Source of the DNA: Ephemerocybe angulata
Lineage: Eukaryota; Basidiomycota; Agaricomycetes; Agaricales; Psathyrellaceae
DNA: 64,000 nt
Assembly: GCA_013368325.1 (NCBI GenBank)
Contig: JAACJK010000164.1
Coordinates: 992,001 to 1,056,000, forward strand
Direction of reading: 5' to 3'
Shown: piece after piece, positions 13,077 to 24,596 of the stretch
Numbering within the stretch: the stretch's first letter is position 1
Layout: every line of letters starts with the position of its first letter
The notes under the pieces: model-generated
Told to the model about the DNA's origin: nothing
The model's database searches: none
Seen by the model: only the letters and a program-made list of their open reading frames with translations
Made by a program: the position numbers and the translations under genes

Positions 13077-14275
13077 ATGGCGACCTTTGCGCGGGTTATG
13101 TTTGTTGGTACGTCGGTCCCCTCGTTGCGAACTGACGCGGGTGCTAATCCTGAATATTAGTGTTGATCTCTGTTCTGCACTTGGTGTCGCTGCTTCTATT
13201 GACCTTGTCTCTGGCCTTGAAGTCTGGTGGACGTGAGTACCCGTTGACACAAGTTACTTGTTCTGGAAGACCATACTGACATTCGCATCCAATGACTTTG
13301 CAGCTGTGGAAACCGTCGCAATTGTCGTGGACTGGCTGGCCCTGATCACGATGTCTGTATTCCTCCTTCACCGAGCGCAGTACCCGCAAAGAGAGTACAT
13401 CAGACCAAGGAGTCTCATCGCGTTTTCGACCTTGTCGTTCATTAGTGCCAGTGCGTGTCACCCAGCTCCCCTTTTAATGATGTATGCCCAACATCCGACA
13501 TAGTAAACCTTGTATTGTTTGTGGCTCGCCTCTCCTGGGGCGGGGCCCTTGTCACTGAGTTTCGGGCGCTGGGCAATGGGAAAGCTGCAGCTGCCGCGGT
13601 TATAGCCATCGCTGCTGCAACCACCACCCTTGGTTAGTATTTCCTACCCGTTATTCATGCCTCCCGGCGGAACGCGATTAGACGATACCTCTAGCTCTCA
13701 TAGGCGTGCAGCTCTCGTATTCTGGCTGTTATATTGAAGAACGTCGATCCGGACCGAGCCTCAAACCCTTTATATCCCGCCCCATCGTCGACTGGGAGCA
13801 ACCACCACAACCACACGTAGGCGTGACTTCCATTCCGAACCCCACATACCAGTCGCAGTACCCACAGTCACAGTACTCCGATAACTCGCATATCAACTAT
13901 TCGCAGAACCCTCCTTGGGCAGGGCCGCGGACACGGAAGTACGTGCCGGGCCTGTTTCCGGCGTGGGGGGCACTAAGGAGGTTGAGGTCAAGGATGTCTG
14001 GGTTGGGAATCGTAGGCGCTGTGAGGTCGAGCTTTTCGTCCAGGGGGAGCGGGGAGCGGGCGTCCCCGGCCTCGACGGTTGAGACGCCTCTTCCTAGAGT
14101 TCCGGACAGGCCGGCGTACTACCAGGGGGACGGGGGACGGTCATGGTATGTCCAGAAGGGAGGGAAGGAGGCGCGTGAGGAGAGACCTCTGCCCCGAATT
14201 CCTGATAGGATGTACCAGGGGGATGGAGGCCGGTCTTGGTATGTCAGGAAGGGTGAGCACGAGGTGTATCATTGA
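13077..14275 (+). CDS. Small four-helix membrane protein with proline-rich, repeat-containing tail (unknown function)
   Basis: ATG at 13077 (MATFARVMF). Joining the short exons gives four hydrophobic segments in the first about 150 residues: VLISVLHLVSLLLLTLSLA, VAIVVDWLALITMSVFLL, SLIAFSTLSFISANLVLFVA and AAAAAVIAIAAATTTLG. The layout resembles MARVEL-like fungal membrane proteins, but no diagnostic motif was seen. After the last helix comes a long cytosolic or extracellular tail rich in Pro, Gln, Tyr and Ser (QYPQSQYSDNSHINYSQNP). The end of the tail holds two copies of a repeat: PDRPAYYQGDGGRSWYVQKG, and PDR(M)YQGDGGRSWYVRKG about 15 residues later. The repeat and the basic stretch before it (RRLRSRM) suggest a protein-interaction tail. 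Function not assigned. Confidence 0.65.
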
Positions 14276-14954
14276 CCTTCATATGCACCTGGGCATGGCC
14301 AATTACAAGTGTACAGTAGAGTACGATGTTATTTAACAAATAATTTCTGACTGGTTCGCATGTAGGTCTGAAGAGACTCGTATAGCTTAGGACTTCACGA
14401 AGGGCGTTGACTGTTATCGCCAAGCTTGCTCTGGCCCCTGTGTTTTCGGCAAGCGCCCGCCCATCAGCATTAAGCGCCGAAAGGCACAAATGTAGGGAAG
14501 CTGGGCGTGTGTCGCGTACATGCTCACCGTTCGACTTCCACAGCACTGGAAAGAGGCCTTCGCACATCTGCATGGGCCCACAGAAACTGTCGTGCTGCCC
14601 ACACGACGCACACTGTGCCGCCACAGTAATGAACGAGCTCACATCCGCAGCTTGATCCCACTTCCCCCCGAATCTTCGCCACTGCGGATTATTACCCTTG
14701 GACATTGCAATTTTTTGCAGGTTAACGAAACCTCCACGCCTGCTTGAAGAACTCGCTTTAGGTGAGCCTTGTACCCTTCCTGACCCCTTCATACCTTCCA
14801 TGCAGTACTGATTGAGTCAACCTCATGACAGCGAAACAAAAATCAGATCCCTCCCTCGAACACCCAGACTGCCTTTGAGAAAGAAGGAGAATCCGAGTGC
14901 GTAACCGACAACATATTAAGACGGGGGTTTGTATCCTCTTCCGCCATTCCCATC
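14276..14954. other. Intergenic region upstream of DnaJ copy 1, containing a shared upstream module
   Basis: About 680 bp. It contains the repeat 14541-14634, related to sequences upstream of the DnaJ fragment at 37.3 kb and DnaJ copy 4. No gene is called. Confidence 0.45.
14541..14634 (-). repeat. Upstream module of DnaJ copies (diverged copy A)
   Basis: Read on the minus strand it begins with a core ACTGTGGCGGCACAGTG and continues with GACAGTTTCTGTGGGCCCAT, as do the plus-strand copies near 37627 and 39675. In all three places it lies upstream of a DnaJ start codon and antisense to the gene. Similarity is clear but visibly lower than between the other two copies. Confidence 0.6.
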
Positions 14955-16389
14955 ATGGTCAAGGAAACGTACGCCTCTCTCCTCGGGCATCGCCATTATT
15001 GAGGTACCAGCGTGCTCAAATCTTTGCAGAAAGCTCTACGATTGCCTCGGTGTTTCCCCTGACGCCTCTGAACAAGTGATCAGAGCAACTTACCGGGAGA
15101 AGTATGGTCTACAGACAATCTATCTCTTCACGGTACTGCGTGCTTACGGTTGTTATCGTTTAGGGTAGTGATGATGCATCCCGACAGGGGCGGCGATGCA
15201 GAGGTCTTCCAATCAATCATCCAAGCGTATGTTTAGTTCATATCCAAAGTGCTTCTTGTTGACTCACTGCCAATATATAGACACGGGGTTCTCATTCATC
15301 CGGATCGTCGAGCCGTATACGACAACGAAGGGGAAGAAGGCCTTTCAAAATATATGGCTGCTGTTAGAACGGTATGGTCCATTTCTACAGCTAGCTTATA
15401 AAATGAGACTCGTCTGACATCTTTCTTTGATTTCGCAGGACATGTTCAATCGTATCTTTGGAAGAGCAGGGGTGTCGGTCGGGGGTCGCAGAACCATGGA
15501 TCGCATTCATTGCATTCGGGTCTCTCTTGAAGACCTTTACAACGGCAAGATACACCCCGTCACTTTTACGCGAAAGGTTATATGCGTTACCTGTAGCGGC
15601 AAAGGAGGGAAGCAGATTGGTGTCAAGGAGTGCAAGGAGTGCTTTGGGCAAGGTGTCACGATCAATATGCTTCAAAACCTGCCGACATCGTCGCCATGTC
15701 AGCTCTGTTTCGGAACTGGGTTAATGGTCACTGTGGGCGACAAGTGCCCAACATGCGAGGGTCAAAAGGTGGTACCTAAAGAGAAGACCTTGCTTGTCGA
15801 TATCGAACCTGGCATGAAGAACGGTCAGGCCTTGACTTTCGAGGGATATAGTGATCAGTCTCCAGGAGCCGTTACTGGTGATGCCATCGTTGTCCTTGAG
15901 CAGGACGACCATCCACGATTCGAGAGGAATGGTGATAACCTTACTACCAAGCTCTCGATTGATGTCCTGACCGCCATCGCTGGAGGCAAGGCTCGAATCA
16001 AGCACCTCGATCGAAGGACTTTGGCGATTGCTATACCCCAAGAGAACTTGATTCGGGATAGTGAGTCTGTGCTGCTTCGTACTTAGCCTAACTGTCTAAC
16101 TCAATATCAATAAGGGGAACATTGGATTGTCCCAGGCAAGGGTATGCCTGTACCCGGAAAGCCCCTTGCGTTTGGGGATCTTCACGTCAAGATATCTGTT
16201 GAGTTCCCAAAGAACCTCAGCGTTTCACAGATCCAACAACTCAAGGAAGTCCTGGGACCAATTTTGGAGAAAAATCTGTCTCCCAATGAAGACTTGGACG
16301 AGGTAGTGGTTGAAGCGTTCAAGAAACCTGAAACAAAGGACGACGTCTGGCTCGAAAACGCTTCGGAGGAAGGGTGCTCTCACCAATGA
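14955..16389 (+). CDS. DnaJ class A (Ydj1-like) paralogue, copy 1, HPD intact
   Basis: Hsp40 co-chaperone related to the canonical copy at 20.2 kb. The first exon encodes only MVKET and is followed by an intron, as in the canonical gene. The J-domain keeps helix I/II (YDCLGVSPDASEQ) and the Hsp70-activating tripeptide in MMHPDRGGDAEVF, so it may still work with Hsp70. The Gly/Phe-rich linker is essentially missing. Four CxxC zinc motifs are intact: CVTCSGKG, CKECFGQG, CQLCFGTG and CPTCEGQK. The two C-terminal substrate-binding domains follow (EPGMKNGQALTFEG, IKHLDRRTLAI, PVPGKPLAFGDLHVKISVEF). The protein ends in CSHQ, a C-a-a-X box with Gln, suited to farnesylation. The sequence is far more diverged than copy 2, although no frameshift is seen. 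Confidence 0.85.
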
Positions 16390-16816
16390 CGGCAGTTCTG
16401 AGCCACATTGGGCAGTTGGCGCTCTGTAGCCTGCCTTCGCTCTGTAACACGCGCGCCCTGTCCTTCGATGTGAATATAACGCGTTTTCGCCTGGCTATGT
16501 AGTAGTGGCCGATATGCTTATGCAAATGGTCCTCCACCCAATCTGATAGCACCTCGTGCATACGAACAATGAAGTAACCAGCGTGCATATAACCACCTCC
16601 CAGTGGGAACTCTGTAACAAGGTTGATCCTATGTTGAGCCCATTGTTTCGCCACAGTCTCGACATGAGCGAGGTACAGAGTTCACTGCAAAGGTACACGC
16701 TTCTCCGACTGATTATAGTCTGTGGGATAAAGCGATAATTCAATTGAAGTGGGACCGACCAGGTAATTATGGAACACGATGTTGTACAATGGTATTCGAG
16801 CAAGGACTTTATTTTG
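16390..16816. other. Convergent intergenic region, DnaJ copy 1 / RAD51 paralogue
   Basis: About 430 bp. It includes a 30-nt sequence (16628-16657) nearly identical, on the opposite strand, to part of intron 1 of DnaJ copy 6. A minus-strand open frame across here is not recognisable and is not called. Confidence 0.4.
16628..16657 (-). repeat. 30-nt dispersed core, copy near 16.6 kb
   Basis: Its reverse complement matches 45709-45738 at 28 of 30 positions by eye. The first about 20 nt also resemble the core ACTGTGGCGGCACAGTGGGC found upstream of other DnaJ copies. Confidence 0.55.
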
Positions 16817-18558
16817 TCATCGACTCTGGGAGAGGTTGAGTTCGACAGCGTCATAGTCGAAGAGCTCGTCATCTTTCTTCCAATATTTGTCCCATTCGTC
16901 GTCTTCTTCTTCCTCTGCTGCTTTTGGGTTTGCTCGAGACTGTGAAGACCAGGAACAAGATGGGGCAGGCTTTACAGCTGTAGCTGGTGCTGACAGTGGC
17001 TGAGGTGCTGGAGGTATGGCTCCCGGAGCAGCAACTGGCGCTGGCCGTGGCTGAGGTGCTGGAGGTATGGCTCCCGGAGCAGCAACTGGCGCTGGCCGTG
17101 GCTGAGGTGCTGAAGGTACGGCTGCCGCAGCAGCAACAGCACCGAGCACTGGTAGCGTAGGGGCTACCGTAGAAGCAGACTCGGGCGTCTTCGCCTCGTC
17201 GTTCACGAAAGTATAGTACGACGGTGCTTTCAACTCTTCTAGAAGCGCGTCGTCTGCAAGGACAGATACTCCGGCCTTCGTCACGATATAGTCGAGCGAG
17301 ATCTTAGGCGCGACTGAGCTGAAAACGACGCTCAGCCGACGGATGAGGGTCGTCTGCTGCTCATCCACAGAATCATTTTCAGGCGACTGCCTCTGCTGGG
17401 AGGAAGCACTGTCATCCAGCTTGGCTCTCTTCGCCTTATTTGACGGAAGCTCCTTGTCCGAAAGATAGCGCCTGCGACCAGTCTTCGTAAGCATAATCCT
17501 CACGTTGAGGTGATTAGCCCACACAAGACCCAAGCTCGCTTCCTTGGTGTTCTCTCCAGGGACACTGTCAGCGGTGCCGAACCACTGCGACAATTCGTGG
17601 TAGCGTTTATCGCCCGCAGACTCGGAGGCCGAGGAGCCAGACGTAGGAAGGGGCGAGTGTTCGAAGCGGTCCCGCACTTCGTTGAGGACGAGGATGGCGA
17701 TGTTGTATTTGCTCGCGGCGTTGTGCAGCGCTGAGGCGATGAGGTGGAGGTCCTTTGCGCGGGCGATCATCGTGGCTTTGCTGGGCTTCACCCCGGTGTT
17801 GAAGAGCTCCGTAAGAGCGTCTATCACGACGAGTTTGATGGGGTGGGAGCTTGTGGCTTTTTGTTGGATGAAGTTCGGGAGGACGTTTGTGAGAATGTTT
17901 TCGAGGATTAGGACGGTAGAGATGGAAAGGGTGTGGATGTTCTGCAGGCCTACGTGAACTTTCTGAGAGAGTATGGGGTGCGTTGCTGCTATTTGTTTGA
18001 GCCTTGTGGTAGGAAGCTTGGAGGAGGTTGTGAGGTAACATGCTGAGCCTGAGATACCACCTAGAGAGGAAGGTAGCTGTACGGTCAGAGAGGCTTGGAG
18101 GGCCAGCTGAGTTTTGCCTGCGGAGCTAATGTATGCTGTCAATAGAAACGTGCAGATTGAAGGCAGTGGATCTTACCTTTCTCCAGCCAGTTCCCAAACC
18201 ATCCCAGTCCGTATTCCCCCACCCAGAGCGCGGTCGAGGACGTCGTCACCAGTCGAGAACTGTTGATCAAGAGGCTGCTTGAGCTCTTTAAGGTTGACCA
18301 TCTTGGTCATTGGACACTCTTTAAGTAGCCTGTCATATATGACCTTTGCATCTTGCGGGGATAGCTTACAGCGACGCGCGACATCGCTGAGGGGCGCCAC
18401 CAACATGTCGGCGAACGATTTGATTTTTCCTGGACGGTTGCAGAGATTTAGCGCCGAGCATTCGATGTTGGAGCTGGCTACCTGCCTGTTGCCAGAGCTT
18501 TCTTCTGATATGCAGTCAGGGATGTCTTTTCAACCGGGGTGTCGATGGTGAAGGCCAT
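16817..18558 (-). CDS. RAD51 paralogue, XRCC3/Rad57-like recombination ATPase
   Basis: RecA-fold ATPase expected to help load or remodel Rad51 filaments during homologous recombination. The ATG at 18558 gives MAFTIDTPVEKTSLTAYQKK. A helical N-domain follows (SPQDAKVIYDRLLKECP), then the linker LKQPLDQQFSTGDDVLDRAL, typical before the RecA core. Joining exons across a GT-AG intron near 18145-18175 produces the Walker A GESSAGKTQLALQ, which closely fits XRCC3. Walker B is IKLVVIDALTELF, and GLVWANHLNVRIMLTKTGRRR is the usual late motif. After the core comes a Pro/Ala-rich tail built of a 17-residue repeat, then an acidic C-terminus. Rad57 and XRCC3 cannot be separated by eye. It shares a 146-bp divergent promoter with NIT2. 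Confidence 0.85.
16998..17137 (-). repeat. 51-bp tandem repeat, 2.7 copies, in the RAD51 paralogue
   Basis: Copies at 16998-17048 and 17049-17099 are identical, and a third partial copy runs to about 17137. Each unit codes for 17 residues of the type PAPQPRPAPVAAPGAIP. Perfect identity means a recent expansion. Confidence 0.85.
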
Positions 18559-18704
18559 GTTGGGAGGAGCAGAGCAGTGAGCGCGCGTCAGACGCGACTC
18601 CGTGAGTGCTAAACGCGCGGCGGCCCGGGTCCGGACCGACTGCCATTTGGCGCCGCGGAAAAGGGGCGCGATAATGGGGCGTTCTGGGCTTGTCTTCGTG
18701 AACC

Positions 18705-20075
18705 ATGTCGGGACTATCCAGAGTCGCACCAGTCTTCAAACCCTTCACCCTAGCGCTTATCCAGCTGGGTAATATTGGTGCTAACAAAGCAGATAACCTC
18801 AAACATGCCCGAGAGATGATCCAGAAGGCGACGGCTGGTCATGGATCTCAGAAGAAACCTGATCTCGTCGTCTTGCCTGTACGCGATACACTTTCGGTTC
18901 TGAACGATTATAATTGACCGAGATAATGTAGGAATGCTTCAACTCTCCGTATGGTGTAACTCATTTTCCTCAGTACGCTGAGAAGATTGGGTATACTCCT
19001 GGTGAGCCCTATGTCGCTGAGAAGAGCGAGAGCGAGAGCGTCCGAATGCTCTCTGCTGCCGCTAAAGAGACGAAGACGTGGCTCATTGGAGGTAGATGTG
19101 CGTTATCTACACTGTGGAAAGGATCTGATACATGGTAGGCTCGATCCCGGAGAGGGATCCGAAGGATGATACAAAGTTGTACAACACCTGCACTGTATAC
19201 AACCCGCAAGGTAGGCCCACCTTGGCGTGCGGGAAAGGGAATTGACTTTCCGTCTAGGTGACCTCGTTGCAATGCACCGCAAGATCCATCTCTTCGACAT
19301 CGATATCCCTGGCAAAATCCAATTCAAAGTAAGAGACTGTCGCTGCCAATACGAGCCGGTGCTAATCCTGGCAGGAAAGCGAAACTTTGACTGGTGGAAG
19401 CACGTTAAACTACTTTGACACTGGCAAGTAATTGGGCTAAGCTACTTGGTTCTACCACACACTGACTTCGGAACCAGACTTTGCCCGCATTGGCCTCGGA
19501 ATCTGCTATGATGTCAGGTTCCCCGAGCTTGCGATGATAGCTGCGCGACAAGGTAGGGCCCGCCACTATTGTGTAAGGGAGATTGACCGACCCCCACTGC
19601 AAAGGATGCCATGCCCTGATCTATCCTGCCGCATTCAATCTCACCACGGGACCCCTTCACTGGGAGCTTCTCCAACGCAGCCGGTTTGTCGTTTCCGCTT
19701 GACTCGAGGCATCGTTGTTGACAAAGAGTAGGGCAAACGATAATCAAGTATTTGTCTCGATGTGTAGCCCCGCTCGTGACATGAGTGCTGGATACCATGC
19801 GGTAAGGTCGTGCCCTTTTTGAGAGACAAGGAACTGACGAGGGCGTTAGTGGGGGCATTCGATGGTGGTTGATCCCATCGGAAAGGTCATTGCAGAGGCG
19901 CAGGAGGGCGAAGAGATCGTCTATGCAGACATTGGTAAGGCGCAGTGCTGACCGCTCTAGCCCAGTTAATTAATAATTTGTTACAGATCCGAAGGTGCTG
20001 GAGGAGACGCGTAGTGGGATTCCGGTGACGACCCAAAGGCGGTTTGATGTGTACGCGGACGTGAGTAAGGCGTAG
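18705..20075 (+). CDS. NIT2: Omega-amidase Nit2 (nitrilase superfamily)
   Basis: Carbon-nitrogen hydrolase that converts alpha-ketoglutaramate and alpha-ketosuccinamate to the 2-oxoacids plus ammonia. ATG at 18705 ([20 protein letters not shown]). The nitrilase triad is visible: Glu in [11 protein letters not shown] (split by an intron), Lys in [15 protein letters not shown], and Cys in [13 protein letters not shown]. The segment [21 protein letters not shown] and [17 protein letters not shown] are strongly Nit2-like. Length is close to the usual 280-310 residues. It has many short exons with GT-AG introns; the last exon ends VYADVSKA, stop at 20075. It is divergent from the RAD51 paralogue and lies 135 bp upstream of the canonical DnaJ gene. 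Confidence 0.92.
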
Positions 20076-20210
20076 TTACCTTTTTAGTAAGATCTGTAGA
20101 ATTCCGTGGATGGTTGTGGAACGATCGGCTGTGACAGAAATTAAACGCCCTTGCTAAGGCTAAAACGCTCCTCCACCAGAGCACAGCTATCCCCCTTTCT
20201 CTCCCCCATC

Positions 20211-21710
20211 ATGGTCAAGGAAACGTACGTCCCTGTCCTCCGCGCTGCTGACCATCGTGCTCATCGGTCTGCAGAAAATTTTACGATCTCCTCGAAGTCT
20301 CCCCCGATGCCTCTGAACAGGAGCTCAAAAAGGCCTATCGCAAGAAGTGTGCTCTTTCATCTCCAAGGTCTACGATTCGATCGCTGACCGTTCATCTGTT
20401 CTCCAGGGCCCTGAGGCTGCACCCCGACAAGGGTGGTGACCCCGAGCTTTTCAAAGAGGTTACCCATGCGTGAGTAGCTTTCAGACCTGATTTATTCCTT
20501 GATCACGGCGCTCACATGCTTTCGATGGCAGATACGAAATCCTCTCCGACTCTCAGAAACGATCGATATACGACACACGGGGAGAGGCTGGCCTCTCAGA
20601 GCAGGGTGGATTCGGTGGTGGTGGCATGGATGCCCAGGTACGTCTTCACAGCAAGTGCTGTAACGCCACACAGCCCACCGCTCACCTGGTCTATAGGATC
20701 TGTTCAGTCAGCTCTTCGGTGGAGGAGGAGGAGGGTTCTTCGGCGGCGGAGGTGGAGGCAGGCAGCAGGGACCCCGCAGAACCAAGGATCTCGTCCATCG
20801 TGTCCATGTCACCCTCGAGGATCTCTACAAGGGCAAGACCACCAAGCTCGCTCTTACGCGCAACATTATTTGCGGCAAGTGCAAGGGCAAGGGAGGCAAG
20901 GACGGTGCTGTCAAGACGTGTAATACCTGCCATGGACGTGGTGTCAAGATTACTCTCCGCCAGATGGGTCCCATGATCCAGCAGATGCAATCGCCTTGTG
21001 ACGAGTGTTCGGGGACTGGCGAAATCATCAACATGAAGGACCGGTGTACGCAGTGTAAGGGCAAGAAGGTCGTGCCCGAGAAGAAGATCTTGGAAGTTCA
21101 CATCGACAAGGGCATGAAGAACGGCCAGACCGTGACCTTCAGCGGAGAGAGCGATCAAGTGCCAGGGGCGGAGCCGGGAGACGTGGTCATTGTCATCGAA
21201 GAGAAGCCTCACGAACGCTTCAAGCGACAGGACAACGACCTCATCACGGAAGTCGAGATTGACCTGTTGACGGCGCTTGGTGGTGGCCAGTTTGCAATCA
21301 AGCACCTCGACGAGCGTGTTTTGGTCGTTACCCTTGTACCAGGCGAGATCATCAAGGATGGTGAGTTGTATATCATCTACTCTGTACGTAAAACGGAATG
21401 TCTAACATCTTTTGCAGGTGATCTCAAGGTCATCCACGGCCAGGGCATGCCTTCCGTCCGTCACCACGAACCTGGAGACCTCTACGTCAAGATTGCCGTC
21501 AAGTTCCCTGACCACATCGACCCCGAGCTCATTCCCCACCTCGAGGCTGCCCTGCCGCCTCGGAAACCGATGGAGAAGCTCGATAAGAACGCCGTTATCG
21601 AGGAGGTCGTTTTGGCCGAGCCCGACCACAGACGGCGACCAGACCAGGACCGCGACGACGAAATGGATGAGGACGATGGCGAGCCTCGTGTCCAGTGCGG
21701 TAACCAATAA
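20211..21710 (+). CDS. YDJ1: Canonical class A DnaJ co-chaperone (Ydj1/Mas5 type), copy 2
   Basis: Probable parental gene of the DnaJ family in this window. It acts with cytosolic Hsp70 in folding and protein import. MVKET comes from a 14-nt first exon, followed by J-domain helix I (KFYDLLEVSPDASEQELKKA), the HPD in RLHPDKGGDPELFKEV and helix IV (YEILSDSQKRSIYD). A Gly/Phe linker (LFGGGGGGFFGGGGGG) precedes four zinc motifs: CGKCKGKG, CNTCHGRG, CDECSGTG, CTQCKGKK. The substrate-binding domains include VHIDKGMKNGQTVTFSGESD and IKHLDERVLVV. The acidic tail ends CGNQ, a farnesylation box. It is the only copy with every hallmark intact. Introns occur at the same points as in the diverged copies. 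Confidence 0.95.
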
Positions 21711-21849
21711 TTGGCTGCGTAGATTTTTGTGTTGTTTCTCAGATGGATTTGTGCCACGCTTTCTCATTAGTTTTGTTGATCACACTCTTGCATTTAGATT
21801 TTTTGTACGTTGATACGCTTGGTTGCCATTAATACCTACACGATAGCAT

Positions 21850-22545
21850 CTAGCAATCCCAGCTAGTCTGCGCATGACGTTAGTTTTTGGATTCGATCCT
21901 GCGGGAGTGCTTTCGTACCTCGGGGTTCTGCTTAAACGCGGTGTAGTCGGCGAGGTGGAAGAAACTGACTTCCGTTTCATTTTCTTGGTGGTTTGAGTTA
22001 GTGTATATGAGAGACATGGAAGTGGCACATGGCTCACCGAAACCGAGCTCCTCGAGCGTCTTTTCGTCGTCGTTCAGTATCCAATCGTCGTGGTCAAGAT
22101 TAATGATGAGATTTGAGGTCTAGGAAGATAACTGGTGCTCAGCGTTGGTCGGTGAGCGGCATTCGCAGTTCTTCCTTTGGTACCTTGGCACCGTGTGCTT
22201 TTGTGTACAGTTTAAGGGTATCTGTGGGTCCAGGGCTGTGGGTGAAGGGTGTGGGTCGATGCTGTGGAGGACGAACCGAGCTGGACGTTTTTGTAGGGCT
22301 TCCATCCAGGTTGCGTCTGCACAGCTGACAGGAGGAAGATGAGTAAGAGGTGTAATAGTAGGGTGTAAGTCGCTACACGCACCCTGCCTTGACCTTTCCT
22401 TGAGCTGCCCGACTGTCGTTGTGAGGAGGTTCACGTCGTGCAGCACGAGACTCTTTTCTGTCCTGTATGTGAAAGACTTGATAATCCGAACGGTGAGCGT
22501 CGCGGAGGTCTTGGGCTTTGCTTCACTGGTAAGTAGATCTGACAT
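21850..22545 (-). CDS. UPF0538 family protein (C2orf76-like)
   Basis: Small conserved eukaryotic protein of unknown function. ATG at 22545 (MSDLLTSEAKPKTSATLTVR). The family core is RIIKSFTYRTEKSLVLHDVN followed by LLTTTVGQLKER. A middle exon codes for the segment equivalent to WMEALQKRP, and a later exon gives IINLDHDDWILNDDEKTLEE and LGFGEP. The next exon gives ENETEVSFFHLADYTAFKQN, then a last 18-nt exon ends the protein with ETSWDC, close to the SSW ending of animal members. Each join uses a GT-AG intron found by eye; one middle border is uncertain. The order and spacing of blocks match the family. It converges on the DnaJ copy 2 gene with only 139 bp between the stops. Confidence 0.75.
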
Positions 22546-22988
22546 TTTAAGATATGGGCGATGAGGAAACAGAATGGTATGCAATTGGCATGATGCGATG
22601 ATGAGGATGGGTTCAAGCTCAAGCCCAGATCATGATCAAGGGGAAACTGTAGATTGGCATCTTATCTTATCTACAGCACACCCAGCTACCTATTCCACAA
22701 TAAGCGGCCTTATTCCACAAGGTGGCGCCGCTCTGCGCCTACGTCCTTGCTTCCCGGGGGCAGTGCTGAATCCATGCCGATTTTTGAGCCTACTTCAAGT
22801 TACTACCATTGCGTGTTACTAGATTAAATAACTACTGTCCAGCAGCTGCCCAGTGCACGACGAGAGTAGTCACTGTGACCGTACATATCCGGCTTCCCTG
22901 GCGGCCAAAAATTTTACTGGCTAGCCCTGGCACCTTAGACACCATCCTCATTTTATTGTCCATACATGTAGGTCACATCTTACCTGAT

Positions 22989-23035
22989 ACTCGCTCGCTG
23001 GCGCGCCCCTTCGGTGCGCTCGCGCTCGCGAGTGG
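22989..23035. repeat. GC-rich direct repeat with self-complementary ends, copy 1
   Basis: Begins ACTCGCTCGCTGGCGCGC and ends CGCTCGCGAGTGG. ACTCGC and GCGAGT at the ends are complementary, so it can fold back. Nearly the same as 23180-23225. Confidence 0.8.
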
Positions 23036-23179
23036 ACGGGGTGTTAACATTTCATGCATGGTGCGACTGCGACACAGCTTATAAGACCCTCGATACGTAA
23101 TTGCACATTGTAGAGTAGGTACATACACTCATTAGGAGGTTCAAGGTTGCCGCACAATATTTTGTTCTTGTTCTTATCC

Positions 23180-23225
23180 CTCGCTCGCTGGCGCGCACCT
23201 GGGTGCGCTCGCGCTCGCGAGTGGC
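23180..23225. repeat. GC-rich direct repeat with self-complementary ends, copy 2
   Basis: Begins CTCGCTCGCTGGCGCGC and ends GCGCTCGCGAGTGG; differs from copy 1 mainly in the central loop. The unit spacing is about 190 bp. Confidence 0.8.
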
Positions 23226-24596
23226 CTGGGCTGGCATCAGAACTTCCTAAGCAATTTAATAGGATTCAAGCTTATGCATATGCATATTTTGCTGTCATTG
23301 TAATTCACTGCCGATTCGAGGGCAGACTCTTCAACTGCGCTACCGGGTCATGTTTCATAGCAACAATCCAACTTGAACTCCATGCACTCAGCTGTGGATC
23401 CCGACATCAAGATCCTGACCAGAAACAGCCGCCTAGCTGGTATAAGTGGTCCCCGGGGACGACATTAGAGCCACAAGACTCAAGTTTTCCCCCTCTCGGG
23501 ATCCGTCTTGCAGACTCAACCGGCGCAAACACTGCTCCTCCGTCCGGTTCCCACCTCTGGACATGAATAGATAACCTGTGGCCCGACAGCAGCAGTCCCG
23601 TCAATGCTGGACGAGCTTCAGGTTCCCAAACACAGGTACTCTCAAAGCATCGGTTCGAAGCCCGCCCACCCACAAACGACGTTCGGCGAATTCGAGTATC
23701 GCCAGCTTTCAATAGGTTGACGAGACCAGCAGACCCGGTGACCGAAGGCGTAATAGAGAATTAACCGGACGATGTCATGGTAAACGACAACCGCGCAGTG
23801 GGCAGTCACTAGTCAGGCCCTGTCCCATCTTGCCACCTGGTAGGACTCGGAAGAACACCGTGCGGCAATGGATGTTATAGCCCAGCGCCCGTCGTGCCGC
23901 GTGCATGAGAGACGCTGGGGGTTGTCAAGCTCGAGAAGGGAGCTACTTATTGCTGGGGTTTGAAAGAGCCATTGCGAGCAGGCTACAGCGATGAGGAGTG
24001 GCAGGTGCAAAGCAATGCGAATTTCAGTGTGATTCGTGAACGCGCGTGAACGGTGAAAGCAACTGAACGAGTGTTACGGCTGGATTGAAACTTGCACAGA
24101 ATGCCTGATTCAGAACAGGTAGTTTCTCAAGAGAGGCGAGATGTGGGGTAAGGAGCGAAGAACGTAGCAGTGTGGTGCGAAGTTGGTAAAAGTTGGATGT
24201 AACGAGATAAGCGCGAAGTGGCGAAACTGAACAGAGGAGACTCTGAGCTTAGTCAGCACCCAACGCCGCAGCCAAACAGGAGCATGCGCACATTTATTTC
24301 TAAAAAGGGTAAAACTTATGAGCAGTGGAGCCTTGCTAGGAAGCAAGGAATCATTTTACAGGCGTGTCTCGACTTAGCCCTGGCGCACCTTGTTTTGGGC
24401 GCACTGCGGAATGGTTGAATAATGAATGATCAATGAAAGAGGATTGAGGCGATTCATGGGACATGAATCCATGATTACCAGCTGTCAATTAACCCAGTCA
24501 GGTAAATAGCTAAGCTAAGTAACGAAGAGAATGCGGTAATTGAAAGATGGGAAGGCTACATGTATCCAAAGGCACAACTAAAAATTGAGATACTGA

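Larger units (their letters stand above)
22546..24596. other. 2-kb intergenic region with GC-rich direct repeats
   Basis: No protein-coding gene is recognisable. It holds two copies of a 46-bp GC-rich hairpin-forming repeat, a 14-bp palindrome TATGCATATGCATA near 23273 and, in its last about 210 bp, sequence duplicated at 41985-42180 (3' flank of DnaJ copy 3). Confidence 0.45.

Noticed and set aside
16319..16684. Minus-strand open frame reading TVAKQWAQH... next to DnaJ copy 1
   Set aside because: Overlaps the 3' end of copy 1 and matches only the dispersed 30-nt core elsewhere; no family recognised.
23300..23370. tRNA-like sequence on the minus strand (GGTAGCGCAG ... TTCGAATC-like word)
   Set aside because: Acceptor, anticodon and T arms do not pair properly; no complete cloverleaf.
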